Assembly: GCF_050624435.1 (NCBI RefSeq)
Contig: NC_134546.1
Coordinates: forward strand, 42,301,501 to 42,365,500
Direction: 5' to 3'
Source of the DNA: Tenrec ecaudatus
Taxonomy: Eukaryota > Chordata > Mammalia > Afrosoricida > Tenrecidae
Length of the DNA: 64,000 nucleotides
Shown here: positions 21,802 through 33,649 of the stretch, in pieces
Layout of the letters: each line of letters begins with the position of its first letter
How positions within the stretch are numbered: position 1 is the stretch's first letter
Program-made: the position numbers and the translations under genes
The notes under the pieces: generated by a model
The model's database searches: none
Told to the model about the DNA's origin: nothing
What the model saw: only the letters and a program-made list of their open reading frames with translations

Positions 21802-24264
21802 GCCCGGCGCCGGATGCCCAGCCGCGGGTCCCCCGCCCCCGGACCCATGTGGACGTTGCTTCCCGCCACGGGCCCGGCCCGAGGAGAACCATACAGACTT
21901 TTGACTGGTGTTGACTGTGTTGTTGGAAGGAAAAACTGTGACATTCTAATTAACAATGATCAATCAATCAGTAGAAATCATGCTGTGCTAACTGCTGACT
22001 TTTCTGGAACTAACCTGAGTCAGTCAGATGACATCCCCATATTGACAATAAAAGATAATTCTAAGTATGGTACCTTTGTTAATGAGGAAAAAATGGAGAA
22101 TTGTGCTTCCCAAACTTTGAAGACAGGGGATCGAGTTACCTTTGGAGTGTTTGACAGTAAATTCAGTGTAGTGTATGAGCCTTTGGTTGCATGCTCTTCT
22201 TGTTTAGATGTCTCTGGGAAAACAGCCTTAAATCAAGCTATTTTTAAACTTGGAGGATGCTGTGTAAACAGTTGGACAGAAGAATGTACTCACCTCGTCA
22301 TGGTATCAGTTAAAGTTACCATTAAAACAATATGTGCCCTCATTTGTGGCTGTCTGATTGTAAAACCAGAATATTTTACTGAGTTTCTTCAAGCAGTTCA
22401 GTCCAAAAAACAGCTTCCACAAATTGAAAGTTTTTACCCACCGATTGATGAGCCAGCTTTTGGAAATAAAAGTGTTGACCCATCCAGGCGACAGGAAAGA
22501 AGACAGATCTTTAAAGGGAAAACATTTGTATTTCTCAATGCTAAACAGCATAGGAAATTAAGTCCAGCAGTTGATTTTGGAGGCGGGAATTCTAGGTTGA
22601 CAACTGAAGAAAATGAAGAAGATGAAAATTTTTTTTTAGCTTCTGGGACATGTGTTGTTGATGTAGGAATGACCAATACACCCACTTTACTTCCTGATTC
22701 TCAAAAAAACTTGGTTCAGTCTGTTTTGAATATGCTCACAAGGAAGGGTCACAGACCTATTCCCAAATCAGAAATTGGATTGGCTGTTATTTTCATGAAC
22801 ACAAAGAACTACTGTGATCCTCTGGGCCAGCCCAATATAGGATTAAAACCAACGACTCCAGGGCCAAGCCTTTCCCAAGGCTGGTCATTCGATGAGAAAC
22901 TAAAGCCAAAGGTCACAGGGAACACTATACCATGTGTACCTGATTCAGAATCAGAGCAAGCTGACACATGTATGAGTTTCAGTGAAAGGCCCAAAGAACG
23001 GAAATGCTCCCGAATGGAACAATTCAGAATGATTCCCCAGGAGGCATCCCCTGTGAAGGAACCTCCCAAGGCAAACTTCAGCGAAAATAATCTGGGCTCC
23101 CTTTCGCTGATGAAGACAAAAACCCCAAGCTATCAGCTTTCACCAAGTAAATCCCCCAGTGTCAGTAAGCGTAGAGAGCGCCCTTCTCAACAGCAGTAGG
23201 CCAACTCCATCAAAAACTACTTCCAGCCATCCACCCCCAAAAGGGAACGGGATGAAGAGAATTTAGAAATGTCTTCATTCAAAGCAGCAAGACTAGAAAT
23301 GTCTTGTTCTCCTCTGGAACAAACTCAAGCAGCTGCACTCACAACCTGGAAAAGTACAGAGCAGCAGCTGTCTCAGAATGAGTCTGGACAGAGAAATTCA
23401 GATCACCTGTTTTCAGCTAGAGATTTAAAACCTCCTGCAGAAAATTTCACCAATAAATGCCTTCCTACAGAAAAGCTAATATCAAGCAAAAGAAAAGAAG
23501 TGGATGATTTGGCCTTAGAAGATGAAGTATTAGAACAATTATTCAAAAACACAAAACCAGAGTTGGAAATTGAGGCGAGAATTCAAAAGCAAGATGAAGA
23601 TGTCAATATTAGGAAAAAACCAAGATTGACTATGGAATCAAATGGCATTTTGAATGATGAAGCAAGATCAGAAAGTAGCAAAGTATCTCAAGAGAGTGAA
23701 ATGGGAAAGAAATGTGAAATCAAGGAAGAATCACTGAGGTCAAAAAAAGAAGAGCTATCTAACAAGGATGAAGGTCAGCTGGATGATGAGCTGCTTCCAC
23801 GGAAGTTGATCCTGACCGAATTTCGATCGTTGGTGGTTAATAACTCAGCCTCCAGAAATGCAGCCATTGTAAACAGTCATTGTGGTCAATCAAAGAACTT
23901 CAAGAAATTCAGAAAGGTTTCTTTTCCTGGAGCAGGGAAACTTCCCCACATCATTGGAGGATCAGACCTAGTTGCCCATCAGGCTCAGAAGAACACAGAA
24001 TTGGAAGAGTGGCGGAGGCAGGAAATGGAGGTGCAAAATCAACATGCAAAAGAAGAGTCTCTTGCTGATGATCGCTTCAGATACAATCCTAATATGAAAA
24101 GGCGAAGATAACACGATTTTTACACAAGACGTGGAGAAACATTTCCTGGCAAGCCATTACTTCTTGTTTCCTTGGGTACATGAGCATAGTGTACAGAAGT
24201 TTGAAATGACAAACATTGTGTGGCCTGCATTTATTAAATAAAATATCCAAGATTCAAAAAAAAA
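21802..24264 (+). pseudogene. NBN retrocopy (NBNP-like): NBN (nibrin/NBS1) processed retrocopy, full length, one nonsense codon
   Basis: Nibrin is the regulatory subunit of the nuclear MRE11-RAD50-NBS1 complex that senses double-strand breaks and recruits ATM. The reading frame starts at ATG 21847 (product [10 protein letters not shown]...) and stays in one frame to TAA 24109-24111, giving 754 codons, the length I recall for human NBN. The FHA domain (about residues 20-105) keeps R28 (GRKN) and the S42-R43-N44-H45 loop. Tandem BRCT repeats follow at about 107-330. The SQ at residue 343 is present; residue 278-279, SQ in human, reads TP. The C-terminal MRE11-binding stretch (KNFKKFRKV... IGGSDLVAH) and the ATM-binding tail ([13 protein letters not shown]) are recognisable. 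There are no introns, and the copy ends with AATAAA, an A-run and a target-site duplication, so it is an L1-type retrocopy. TAG at 23197-23199 (codon 451, replacing a glutamine codon in a Gln run) is the only disruption; the downstream frame stays open for 303 codons. Residue numbers are as in human NBN from memory. Whether it is expressed cannot be seen. Confidence 0.96.
24237..24264 (+). promoter_or_regulatory. Copied polyadenylation signal and residual A-tail of the NBN retrocopy
   Basis: AATAAA at 24237-24242 lies 14 bases before a run of nine A residues. This is the expected mRNA 3' end of a retrotransposed transcript. The tail is short, so it has probably decayed since insertion. Confidence 0.85.
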
Positions 24265-24279
24265 GAATGAGAAGTATGG
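24263..24279 (+). repeat. 3' target-site duplication of the NBN retrocopy
   Basis: AAGAATGAGAAGTATGG overlaps the end of the 9-base A-run (24256-24264) and pairs with 21785-21801 with two mismatches. The sequence beyond it continues as a sense RTE LINE, so the retrocopy landed in or at the edge of that LINE. Confidence 0.85.
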
Positions 24280-25290
24280 AATCACATTGCACTTAAGCTG
24301 ATCCTGTACATGGAACAAGAGGCAGTCTTGGAATCAGAACAAAGGCATACTGAGTGGTTTAATATGAGGATTGGTGTTCATCAGGGTTGAATTCTTTCAT
24401 TATATTTAGTAAATCTGTATGCTGAGCAAATAATCTGAGCAACTGGATTATATGAAGAAAATCTCAGTTGGATTGGAGGAAGGTTTATCAATAACTTGAT
24501 GGATGCAAATTACACAACCTTGATTGCTGAAAGGAGGAACACTTTGAGCACTTGTGGATGAAGATCGAGGACTGCAGACTTCAGTCTGGATTACAACTCA
24601 ATGTAAAGCAAACCAAAGCCAATAGGTAGCATCATGATAAATGAACAACAGATTGAAATTATCAAGAATTTCTTCTAGCTTGCATCTACAATCAATGCTC
24701 ATGAAAGAAGCAATCAAGAGATCAAACAATGTGTTGCAATAATTCAATCTGTTGCGTAAAACCGCTTTAAAATGGCAAAAGCAAGGATATTACTTTGAGG
24801 AATAAGATGTGCCTGACCCAATCCATACTATTTTCAAACACCTCATGCATGCAAAACTTGGACATCAAATAAGAAAGAAAAAAGAAGAATCTATACATTG
24901 ATTATGAAGAACATTGAAAGTATAATCATCTGCCAAAAGAATAAATAAATCTATCTCGGAAGAAGTTCTGCCAGAATGCTTCTTAGGATTCCCAAAGGCT
25001 AAGGGACGTCATCTCATGTACTCTGCACATGTTGTCAGGAGGGACCAATCCCTGGAAAGGACAACATTTTTGGTTGAGTAGAGGGTCAGCGAAAAGAGGA
25101 AGAATGTCAAAGAGGTGGATTAACACGGTGGCTGTAACAATGGACTTAAATTTAACAATGATTATGAGTCTGGCTCTAGACCAGGCAGTGTTTCCCTGCT
25201 GTTGTAAATGAGGTAATGATGAGTCAGAGTCAACTCCAGTGCAACTACCACCACCACCACCAACAACAACAATAACAATAGCCATGTGAT
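24280..25290 (+). mobile_element. RTE-clade LINE 3' half, sense
   Basis: It starts in the reverse transcriptase region (CTGTACATGGAACAAGAGGC) and ends in GAGTCAGAGTCAACTCCAGTG followed by an (ACC/AAC)n tail at 25,242-25,280. Many stops. It directly follows the 3' duplication of the NBN retrocopy. Confidence 0.8.
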
Positions 25291-27555
25291 GAGGTCAGAA
25301 TTCACCTTGACTTTTATGGCTTTAGAGTAATAAAAATAACTAACACACAGTGCGTGCTAAGTAACTTAGATTTTAATGCTTTGTCTGGAGTGATCTTATG
25401 TCAAGTCCATGAGGATGATTGCTTATTATGGGATACAATGCTTCATCTGCGCTGACAGCCTTGATTGTTGAATAACCCATATTCTGGCAAGTTGATTGGA
25501 AACTCAAATGACAGGACTCAGGATGAAAGCAAGTTAGGTATTCAAGCAGGATAAAAATTCTAAAACATGATCCTCTGCTTCAAATTCTAGGCAGAATACA
25601 ATTTTAAAATAATGTTTCAAACCAACAAAGTGACCGTAGTCTAAGTTAAGAAGAAAGTTAACTGACGATGATTCAGGGAAGAATCTTCCGCAAACGATTT
25701 CATTATGTGCAAATGCCTTTCAACTCTTTCTGGATGAAAGTGAACAATACGAAGACATGTATCACTTTAAATTGTATAACTTTAAATATTAATGGAAATT
25801 GTCAAGTTTATATTATTTTGTGAAAAAAACTATAATGCTATCCTATGTGGTACTTATACTATGCTTAAAATTTGCATTGAAATCATATTATTTAATCATG
25901 ATCCAGATGTGTACAAAATAAGTTCCAGATGGTAGACACAATGTCTAAAAGGATTTGGAAACATTTCAGATTTTTATTATGACACTAAAATGTCTATCCA
26001 ATGCATGAAAGCAAATCAAGTAAGTAAAGTGCTTTCTTTTTGTTTTCCTATTTGATATAGCTTATTTATTTTCATTTCTACTTTTGGCACTCTATTAATT
26101 CATATTATACTCACGTGTCATTTGCAATATTACAAAAAATATCCCAATATTTCATTGTGTCAATCATAATAAACACTACATACGGACTCCAAATGGAAGA
26201 TATGTTTTCTTTATTGAGAAAATTTCAGCCTTTCATTTTCTCTCACGATAAGCTCTAAATTATTTTATCTAGCTTTCAAATCTCTCCATAATCTGATATC
26301 ACCATGCTTATCTAATATCATTTTCAGCATTTCCTTAAAGGAGAAAGCAACCATAATTATTATTCCAAATTGAACTACAGTCACAAAATATCAAGTGTTT
26401 ATCAAACACTTGACCAAGCTTCGCAAAGGGACAGAGAATGAAATGTCCTACCATCCATATCATAGTTTGCCATCCTTTTAAAAATCTTCCCCACTCCATT
26501 TTCTCCTTAATTCTAAGTTTATCCCTTTAATAATATTTTTCTGCACATTCACATTTATTTTCATACACATAATTGTCTGATCAGAACAAAAGAACAAAGT
26601 ACAACTTCAATTTAATAGGTCAAAAATTAATTCTTCTAAACACTTACTATATTTAGTGGTAATTGCTGTTTCAAATTCACCATACCCTTATGTCCACGAA
26701 TTGTAGTTTTATAATAAAAACAACAATTGCCCACTAGCAAAAATAAAGTGACTGGGGAAAATGTTCTTCAGGAAAGCAAGAATAACCTTTCCAAGAGCAA
26801 GCAGATATTTATTTATTTTATTACATAGCACAGCTAGAAAAATTATAAATGGATCATTAGCTCCATGAATGCAGACACAACAGTGTTTGCCAATCTCATA
26901 TGATTATACCAAACTAGGATCTGTATAGGCGCTCAATCAATACTTACTTGAATGTGTTAACTGCCTGTGAGGGATACAGACAGGAAAAAGAGGCGCTCTT
27001 CCACTCCTGTACAGACTCGGTCTTGGACACCCACAAGGGTAGTGTTAACCTCTCCTGTAGGGTACTTAGAATCAAACTTGATTCAAGGGCAAGGAGTTTG
27101 GAGTACGGGGTTTATTATTAAAACAACAACAACAACTAGGGAGCTAAAATTGATACTTTCATGTTAGTTTAGTCTTTGTCATAGGATGATTTTTAGAACT
27201 GGTACAGCATTTATTTAAAAAGCAAAACAAACAAAACCTTGGTTTTTCAAACTGTCAAGGGGTAAAAGAAATGATAAATCGGTATTTTGACTAATTTTAA
27301 AAGCTAGATTACTTAATGCCTGCAAAACTTATGTTTTATTTTTAGGAACCTGTTTAAGTGAAAAAGAGTACTATCAATAGCCAAAGAAGGAGGGTAAACG
27401 GGGGGGGGGGGGGAGGGAATAATCAAACACTTACTTTTTAACAGAATGAAAGGCAAAAATACCAGAATTCCAAGCCACAAAATATAAGGTCCATCAAGAC
27501 AACCAAATACTATGGAATCTAGACCAATAAAAGTATGCCAACAGTTGCTTGAAGT
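25291..27555. other. Mostly unassigned sequence
   Basis: AT-rich, no coding region recognised. A G-run lies at 27,400-27,413, a short (AAC)n at 27,120-27,137. Confidence 0.4.
27400..27413. repeat. (G)n homopolymer
   Basis: Fourteen consecutive G residues; prone to sequencing error. Confidence 0.9.
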
Positions 27556-27559
27556 CCAG

Positions 27560-27742
27560 TTTTGTTATTTTTAGGTGGTGTTGAGTTGATAGGGAATCAT
27601 AGCGAGTCCATGTGAAGGAATAGAATTGTCCAATGGGGACTCCTAAGTTGTATTTTTAAGGACATACATTGTGAAGTTTTCCATTCAGGTTGCTGCTATG
27701 TAGGTCTGAACTATTAACCTTTGAATCCCCTGGAAAGTACTT
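27560..27742 (-). mobile_element. AfroSINE-type SINE, antisense, diverged
   Basis: GTGTTGAGTTGATAGGGAATC at the left is the reversed tail; TCTGAACTATTAACCTTTGA at the right is the reversed B-box region. Confidence 0.65.
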
Positions 27743-28440
27743 AAATATAACCAGATGTTGAGTGTCTATTTTTGGGTCGTGGATTTCTGAGTGACATTAC
27801 TTTTATCATTGCATTGTCATTTTCCTCCATTGGCAAGCTGCTTATAGTAAATCTATATTAGTATATTTTAAAATCATTATTGTATCTCTTAGTTTAGGTT
27901 GATGTCTATAGATGTCATCCCAATCCCTCCTGTGGATATAATAAAAATATTTCTCTTATTTTATATATATATACATATGTACATATATATTGCATTTACC
28001 TTATGATGCCCTCAATTAGAGACACAGTGTTCTGGATTCATCTTAAATACTTCTGAGTGTGACTGTTCAAATATCCCCACTCCTAACTAGACACAGCAAA
28101 TCATTAGAATTGGCCTACCACAAACTGAATGTCATTATTTTGGATAGATTATATCAAATTACGCTAGGACTATATCACACCCACAAGCATATTGTTCCTG
28201 AGGGGCATGTAACGGAAGGCAAAGAGCAGACTATCACTTTCCTTCATGATTATCAAGCACTTGGATTTTGCTCCCTAGTTCTAACCCGAAGACCCTAGCA
28301 GAGAAGCTCCTTCACAGCAAGAATCCAAATATGTCAAACTGGAATCACTGAACATATAGGTTTATGTTAAAATATCGTGTCTAATAGTCTATTCTTAGTT
28401 AATTTCTGGAGATTTGTTTTTATCTAATGCCTTTAGTCCT
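27743..28440. other. Unassigned sequence
   Basis: A (TA)n-rich stretch lies at 27,960-27,990. A 79-codon frame at 28,059-28,298 has no recognisable domain. Confidence 0.4.
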
Positions 28441-29274
28441 TCTTAAGATTCTTCTTCAAAGAGCTGATGGAGCCCGGCTATCTAAAGATATAGTGTCTGG
28501 GGTCTTAAAGACTTTAAGGTAAACAAGCAGCCATCTAGCTGAGAAGCAACAAAGCCCACATGGAAGAAGCACACCAGCCTGTGTAATCACGAGGTGTCAA
28601 AGGGATCGGGTATCAGGCATCAAAGAACAAAAAATCATATTGTGAATGAGGGGGAGTGCTGGGTGGGGCCCCAAACAAAGCCTATCTGTAGGCAACAGGG
28701 CATCCCCTTATGGAAGGGTTGCAGGGAGATGAGCCAGGCAGGGTGCAGGGTAGCAATGATGAAGCATACAACTTTCCTCTAGTTCTTAAATGCTTCTTCC
28801 CCACCCCATTATCATGATCCCAATTCTACCTCACAAACCTGACTGGACCGGAGGATGTACACTGGTACAGATAGGAACTGGAAACACAGGGAATCCAGGA
28901 CAGATGATCCCTTCAGGACCAGTGGTGAGAGTGGTGATACTGGGAGGGTGGCAGGAGGGTGGGGTGGAAAGGGGAAACCGATTACATGTAACCTCCCCCC
29001 TGGGTGATGGACAACAGAAAAGTGGGTGAAGGGAGACATCGGACAGTGCAAGATATGACAAAATAATAATTTATAAATTACTAATGGTTCATGAGGGAGG
29101 GGGAAATAGGGAGGGAGAGGGAAAAATGAGGAACGAATACCAGGGGCTTATCTGAAGAGTGGGTGTGTTGAGAATTTTGAGGGTAACGAACGTACAAATG
29201 TGCTTTATACAATTGATGTATGTATGGATTGTGATAAGAGTTGTATGAGCCCCCAATAAAATGATTTAAAAAAG
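28441..29274 (+). mobile_element. L1 3' end (young subfamily), sense
   Basis: It spans the 3'UTR from the GGGGTCTTAAAGACTTTAAGG block to AGCCCCCAATAAAATGATTT and a short A-tail. Among the cleanest copies here; used as reference for the others. Short frames on both strands are incidental. Confidence 0.85.
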
Positions 29275-29439
29275 ATTCTTCAATACGATTGGCTCTTGAT
29301 CCTATGCTACCTCTTGAAATGGTTAAATGTTTACCAATTCTTTTTGGACAGTGACTTCATTTCTTCGGTTTTCATTTGAAGCTTCCTGCATTATTCAAAA
29401 CGTTGCCCATAGAACCCTTCAGTATTGAACTGGATACTT

Positions 29440-29540
29440 TTTTAATGTCCAGTTCTTACAGCTTGAGATTTGCTGATTCTCAGAAGACCGATATCAAGTG
29501 GCTATGAGTTGGAATTGATGCATTGGGTTTTTTTGTTTTC
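29440..29540 (+). mobile_element. AfroSINE tail fragment, sense
   Basis: TGGCTATGAGTTGGAATTGA followed by a T-rich tail; the head is lost. Confidence 0.6.
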
Positions 29541-29544
29541 ATTG

Positions 29545-31300
29545 TGGGAGAAAATTAGAAATGTGGAAGAAAAAGGGATGCATGAAAGGAATGAATAAAA
29601 AGGAGGGACAGAAGGGAAAAGGAAACAGAAAGAAACCCAAGCCTTGAATTGCAATATTGAAAGTTTCTATGGGCAAAATATTGAAGGATGTTGAAAGCAA
29701 CAAAAGAAGATGGGGAAAAATGAACAGTCACTGTACCGCAAACCCCCTCAAAACAAATCCAGTCAACATTCAACCATTTTAAGAGGTAGCAGATCAAGAA
29801 ATACCAAGAGTATTGAAAGAAGTCCAAGCTGTACTAAGGACATTAGTCAAAAACAAGGCTCCAAGAATTGGTGTGATCCCGACTGAAATGTTTCAATAAG
29901 CTGATGAAGCACTGGAAGCATACACTCCTCTGTACTTTGCAATTCAGAAGACAGCTTCTTGGCCAACTGACTGGAAGAAAGCCATATTTGTACCATTTCT
30001 AAAGAAAGGAGACCAATCAATGTGTATATTATAAAATAATATCAATATCACTTGCAAGTAAATTTTGGCTGAAGATCATCCAACAAACATTATAGCAGCA
30101 CATTAACAGATGGCTGCCAGAGGTTCAGGACATATTCTGAAGGGGACGTGGAACAAGGGACGACTTTGCTGTTACCAGAGGGATCTGCCTGCGAGCAGAG
30201 AATACCAGAAAGATGTTTACTTGTGTTTTATTGACCATGAAAAGACATTCTACCGTGTGGACCCTAAACTCTGGAATAACCTTGGAACAAATGGAAATTT
30301 CAGAACATTTAATTATGCTCATGCAGAGCTTGTGCATGGATCAAGAAGCAGTTGTGAGAGCTGAACATGAGAAAAGATGTGTGTCAGGGCTGTATTCTCT
30401 TACTTTACTTGTTCAATCTGTATGCTGAGCATATAATCAGAGAATATAGCTTCAATGAAGAAGAGCGGGTATCAGAATTGGAGGAAGGCGCATACAAAAC
30501 CTGTGAAACATAAATAACACAATTTTGCTTGCTGAAAATGAGAATGACTGAAGTACTTGTTGACGAAGATCAAGGCTTATGAAGATCAAGGCTTTCAGTA
30601 TGGAATTGCAATTAAATGTGGAGCATTTTTAAAACCCCTCACAAGTGGACCAATAGGTAGCATCATTATAAATTGATAAAATATTGAAATTGTCAAAGAT
30701 TTTTTTCTTCGATCCACAATCAATTTTCATAGAAACAGTAGTCAAAGGATCAAATGACACATTGCATTCAATAAATCTGCTGCATGAGACCGCTTTAAAG
30801 TATTGAAAAGCAAGGAAGTTCCTTTGAGGATGAAAGTGTGCCTGACCCAAGCCATAGCATTTTTAATTTCCTCATATGCGTGTGAAAGTTGGACATTGAA
30901 TTAAGAAAGATGGAAGAAGAACCGATGCATTTTGAACTATATTGCAAAGAAGAATATTTAAAGTACCTTGGATTGACAAAAGGATAAACAAATCTCTCTT
31001 GGAAAAAAAGTTCAGGCAGAAAGTTCCTTAGAAGCAAAAATGTAAAGACTGCAATTCATGTATTTGGGATATATTATCAGGTGAGACAAGCCCCTGGAAA
31101 AGTATAGTATGCTTGGAAAGCAGAAGGCTAGTGAAAAAGAAGAAATCCCAGGACAAGATGAATTGATAGAGTAACTGCAACAATGGGTTCAAACATCCCA
31201 AATTGTAAAGATTGTGAAGGACTGAGCAATGATTTGTTCTATTGCATATAGGTTCACTATGAGTCAGAACCAATTCAAAGGCACCTAACCACAACAACAC
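29545..31300 (+). mobile_element. RTE-clade LINE, reverse transcriptase to 3' end, sense
   Basis: It contains the decayed RTE reverse transcriptase region, e.g. ATTGACCATGAAAAGACATTC (IDHEKTF in place of the usual D-x-x-K-A-F motif) near 30,229 and the final TATGAGTCAGAACCAATTC. It ends in a degenerate AAC-rich tail near 31,290. The 84- and 71-aa frames at about 30,110-30,428 are remnants. Multiple stops, non-functional. Confidence 0.8.
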
Positions 31301-33076
31301 ATATGTGTATGTTCATATATGTGTCTACTATTAGATGAGACGAAATGATCAAGAGAGTGACTGTATTAGTCAATATGGATAGGGAAGATTTTCAGAGCTC
31401 TCTTGGTCATAGTATTTCTACTTCTTGTCATTATTACACAATGTATTTGATTTCTGTGGCAAATGAATGTGCTTTATTGTGAGCCTGACAAATCCTTAAG
31501 ACATTTACCTTTATCATTTCTCACTGTCATTAATGTTCCCCTATCTAAAGCAAGTAGGACAGTAATTAGAACTACGTAAATTTGTCTTAATCCCTGTGCA
31601 TTATTTCACTGCATTGTACTGACAGTGAATGTGTTGAGTCCGTACATTTTTGGTGGGGGGAAGACAGTTAAACAAAATACACTGAAGAAACATTAGTGGG
31701 AGGACCGCCAGGTCTATCCACTGAGTAAATATCTCCATCATCTAAAATACAGGAATTCTTGCTGAATCGAAATAGTGATCAATAATACTCCATACCCTGT
31801 CTGGTCAGAGCTATGGTAGTAGTTTTGCATTGGCAAGAAAATAATGTGTCTGCTGCATCTTTATTCTAATGTTTCACTGAGATCTTTTTCCTCATGAATC
31901 TCCCCAAAATATGCAAAGAGTTTTTTCAGCACCATGCTGACAGAATTCACTGCGAAGGCTGAGGTTCTAAACAAAATAAATCAGAACTTGCATGAAATTA
32001 CATTTCAATCAGATACCAACATTGTGAGAGTCGTTCAAACGCATATAGTATTTTGAAAGAGTAAGCTTGTGCAGTCATAAATATAAAATACGAAAACCCA
32101 GCATGATTCAATTGGTTGAATCTCCTATAAAACTATTGGATATTTTTTAAAGGTGTGTGTTATTCTGACTGTTTATAACTAGTCTTAATACTTTTTCATT
32201 TGTAAACACAGGTCTCTCCCTGCTGCTAGAAAATAATTGCTTTGGGGAGAAAAATTAACTCTTTTTATCCTGTCCTTTATGTTGAAGATGCTTCTCTATG
32301 ATCACTGTTGCTTAGGTACAAGCACACACACACACACACACATGCACACACATATATCTATATATACTTTCCAGCATCAATATAGCTTAAGCTATTTATA
32401 ACAGTATTTCTTTCAATTACCATACCAATAAAATCTATTCTAGACCTTGCTATCTCCAAATTGTCCAATCCTCCATTAACCCAAGTAGCAGCAGATCACT
32501 GTGGTAGGACCTTATGAACCTCAACTTTCCCCAACACTTCTGCCTCATAATCTATAATCTCTTCAAGCTTCTCAAATTTCCCCCTCTTATTAAAAGAGGC
32601 CAAAAGTTCACTTTTATCAGTAATGATAAAACTGTGGTTGAGTGTGTTGATAATTATTCTTCTCATTTACTCCATGATGGTTGTGATAGTGCTGCATAGT
32701 CAACTGTACCTCACACCGTCGGTTTATAACAATAGGCAGGGCTTTTTTTCCCCCTTCTGTGGCACAGATCTGAAGAACAGCTGAAGTAATTCTGCCACAG
32801 GTAAGCTGGACTGCACTTATGACTAAATTTGGTTTGGGGCTGTTTATCAGATATTGGCCCAGCTATAGGAAGTACACATCAATAATAATCATAATATAGA
32901 GAATCCAAGTCAATTGTGAGACAAATAAAATAATACAGTTATTTTATTAAGAATATATAGGTTCCACACATTTTACTATGACCACATGCAGATTAATTCA
33001 TTCTATGTTCATCTTAATTTGAAGTATTTACTAGGATTATTCCCATTTTACAGTTGAGAAACTAAGGTTAATATAG
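31301..33076. other. Mostly unassigned sequence
   Basis: A (CA)n tract lies at 32,322-32,352. A short MIR-like word, CCCATTTTACAGTTGAGAAAC, sits at about 33,043-33,063. No gene seen. Confidence 0.4.
32322..32352. repeat. (CA)n microsatellite, interrupted
   Basis: About 11 CA units, then CATG and further CA units. Confidence 0.9.
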
Positions 33077-33219
33077 TGTGTTATGTAGTGGGCTGTTGTG
33101 CAGTGGCAGTCATATATGTATAAGAAAGAGTTTTATATCAAGAAGGAATCCCAGCCCAGTTCAACCTAAGTCCATGGTCTGATGCTACCCAGAGCCCTCG
33201 TGAGACTTATGTAACTGCA
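33077..33219 (-). mobile_element. Internally deleted LTR, family B-like
   Basis: It keeps the TGTGTTATG end, the TAAGAAAGAGTTTTATATCA block and the TTATGTAACTGCA end, but lacks about 300 bp of the middle compared with 52,274-52,831. Confidence 0.55.
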
Positions 33220-33443
33220 AGTTGATGAGCCTTACTTTACAGTAGCCTCAGCCATCCTTGCTATTTCTTATAATTTCCTGGAATGTGTCTTTTCTGAATG
33301 TTTAATAAAACTCTACTTGGAAGTAATTTGGTTTAGGGATCATCCTTCTCTTAAATTACCTTATTGACATAATAACATAAAATGCCTCTTTCCCCTGTCA
33401 TATTTACACCTTCAGGATTTAGAATCTCAACACATATTTATAG

Positions 33444-33636
33444 CAGTGATTCTCAACCTGTGGGTCATGACCCCTCTGGGGGGTCACATGACCCTTTCAC
33501 AGGGTCGCCTGAGTCATAACAGCAGCAAAATTACAGTTATGAAGTAGAAGCGAAAATAATGTTATGGTCGCAGGGTCACCACCACATGAGGAACTATATG
33601 AAAGGGTCACGGCATTGGGAAGGTTGAGAACCACTG
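33444..33636 (-). mobile_element. SPIN-like non-autonomous hAT transposon, copy 1
   Basis: Its ends are CAGTGATTCTCAACCTG and AGGTTGAGAACCACTG, perfect SPIN-type terminal inverted repeats. The interior has the paired words GACCCTTTCACAGGGTC and TTACAGTTATGAAGTAG. The flanking 8-mers ATTTATAG and GTTTAGAA match at 5 of 8, consistent with a decayed hAT duplication. No transposase. SPIN is known as a horizontally transferred family. Confidence 0.85.
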
Positions 33637-33649
33637 GTTTAGAAGGACA

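Noticed and set aside
23269-24111. Independent 280-aa gene
   Set aside because: It is the in-frame continuation of NBN after the TAG; the Met at 23269 is an internal codon.
21802-24264. The functional NBN gene
   Set aside because: No introns, A-tail and target duplication present, and an in-frame stop; the parental gene in mammals has many exons.
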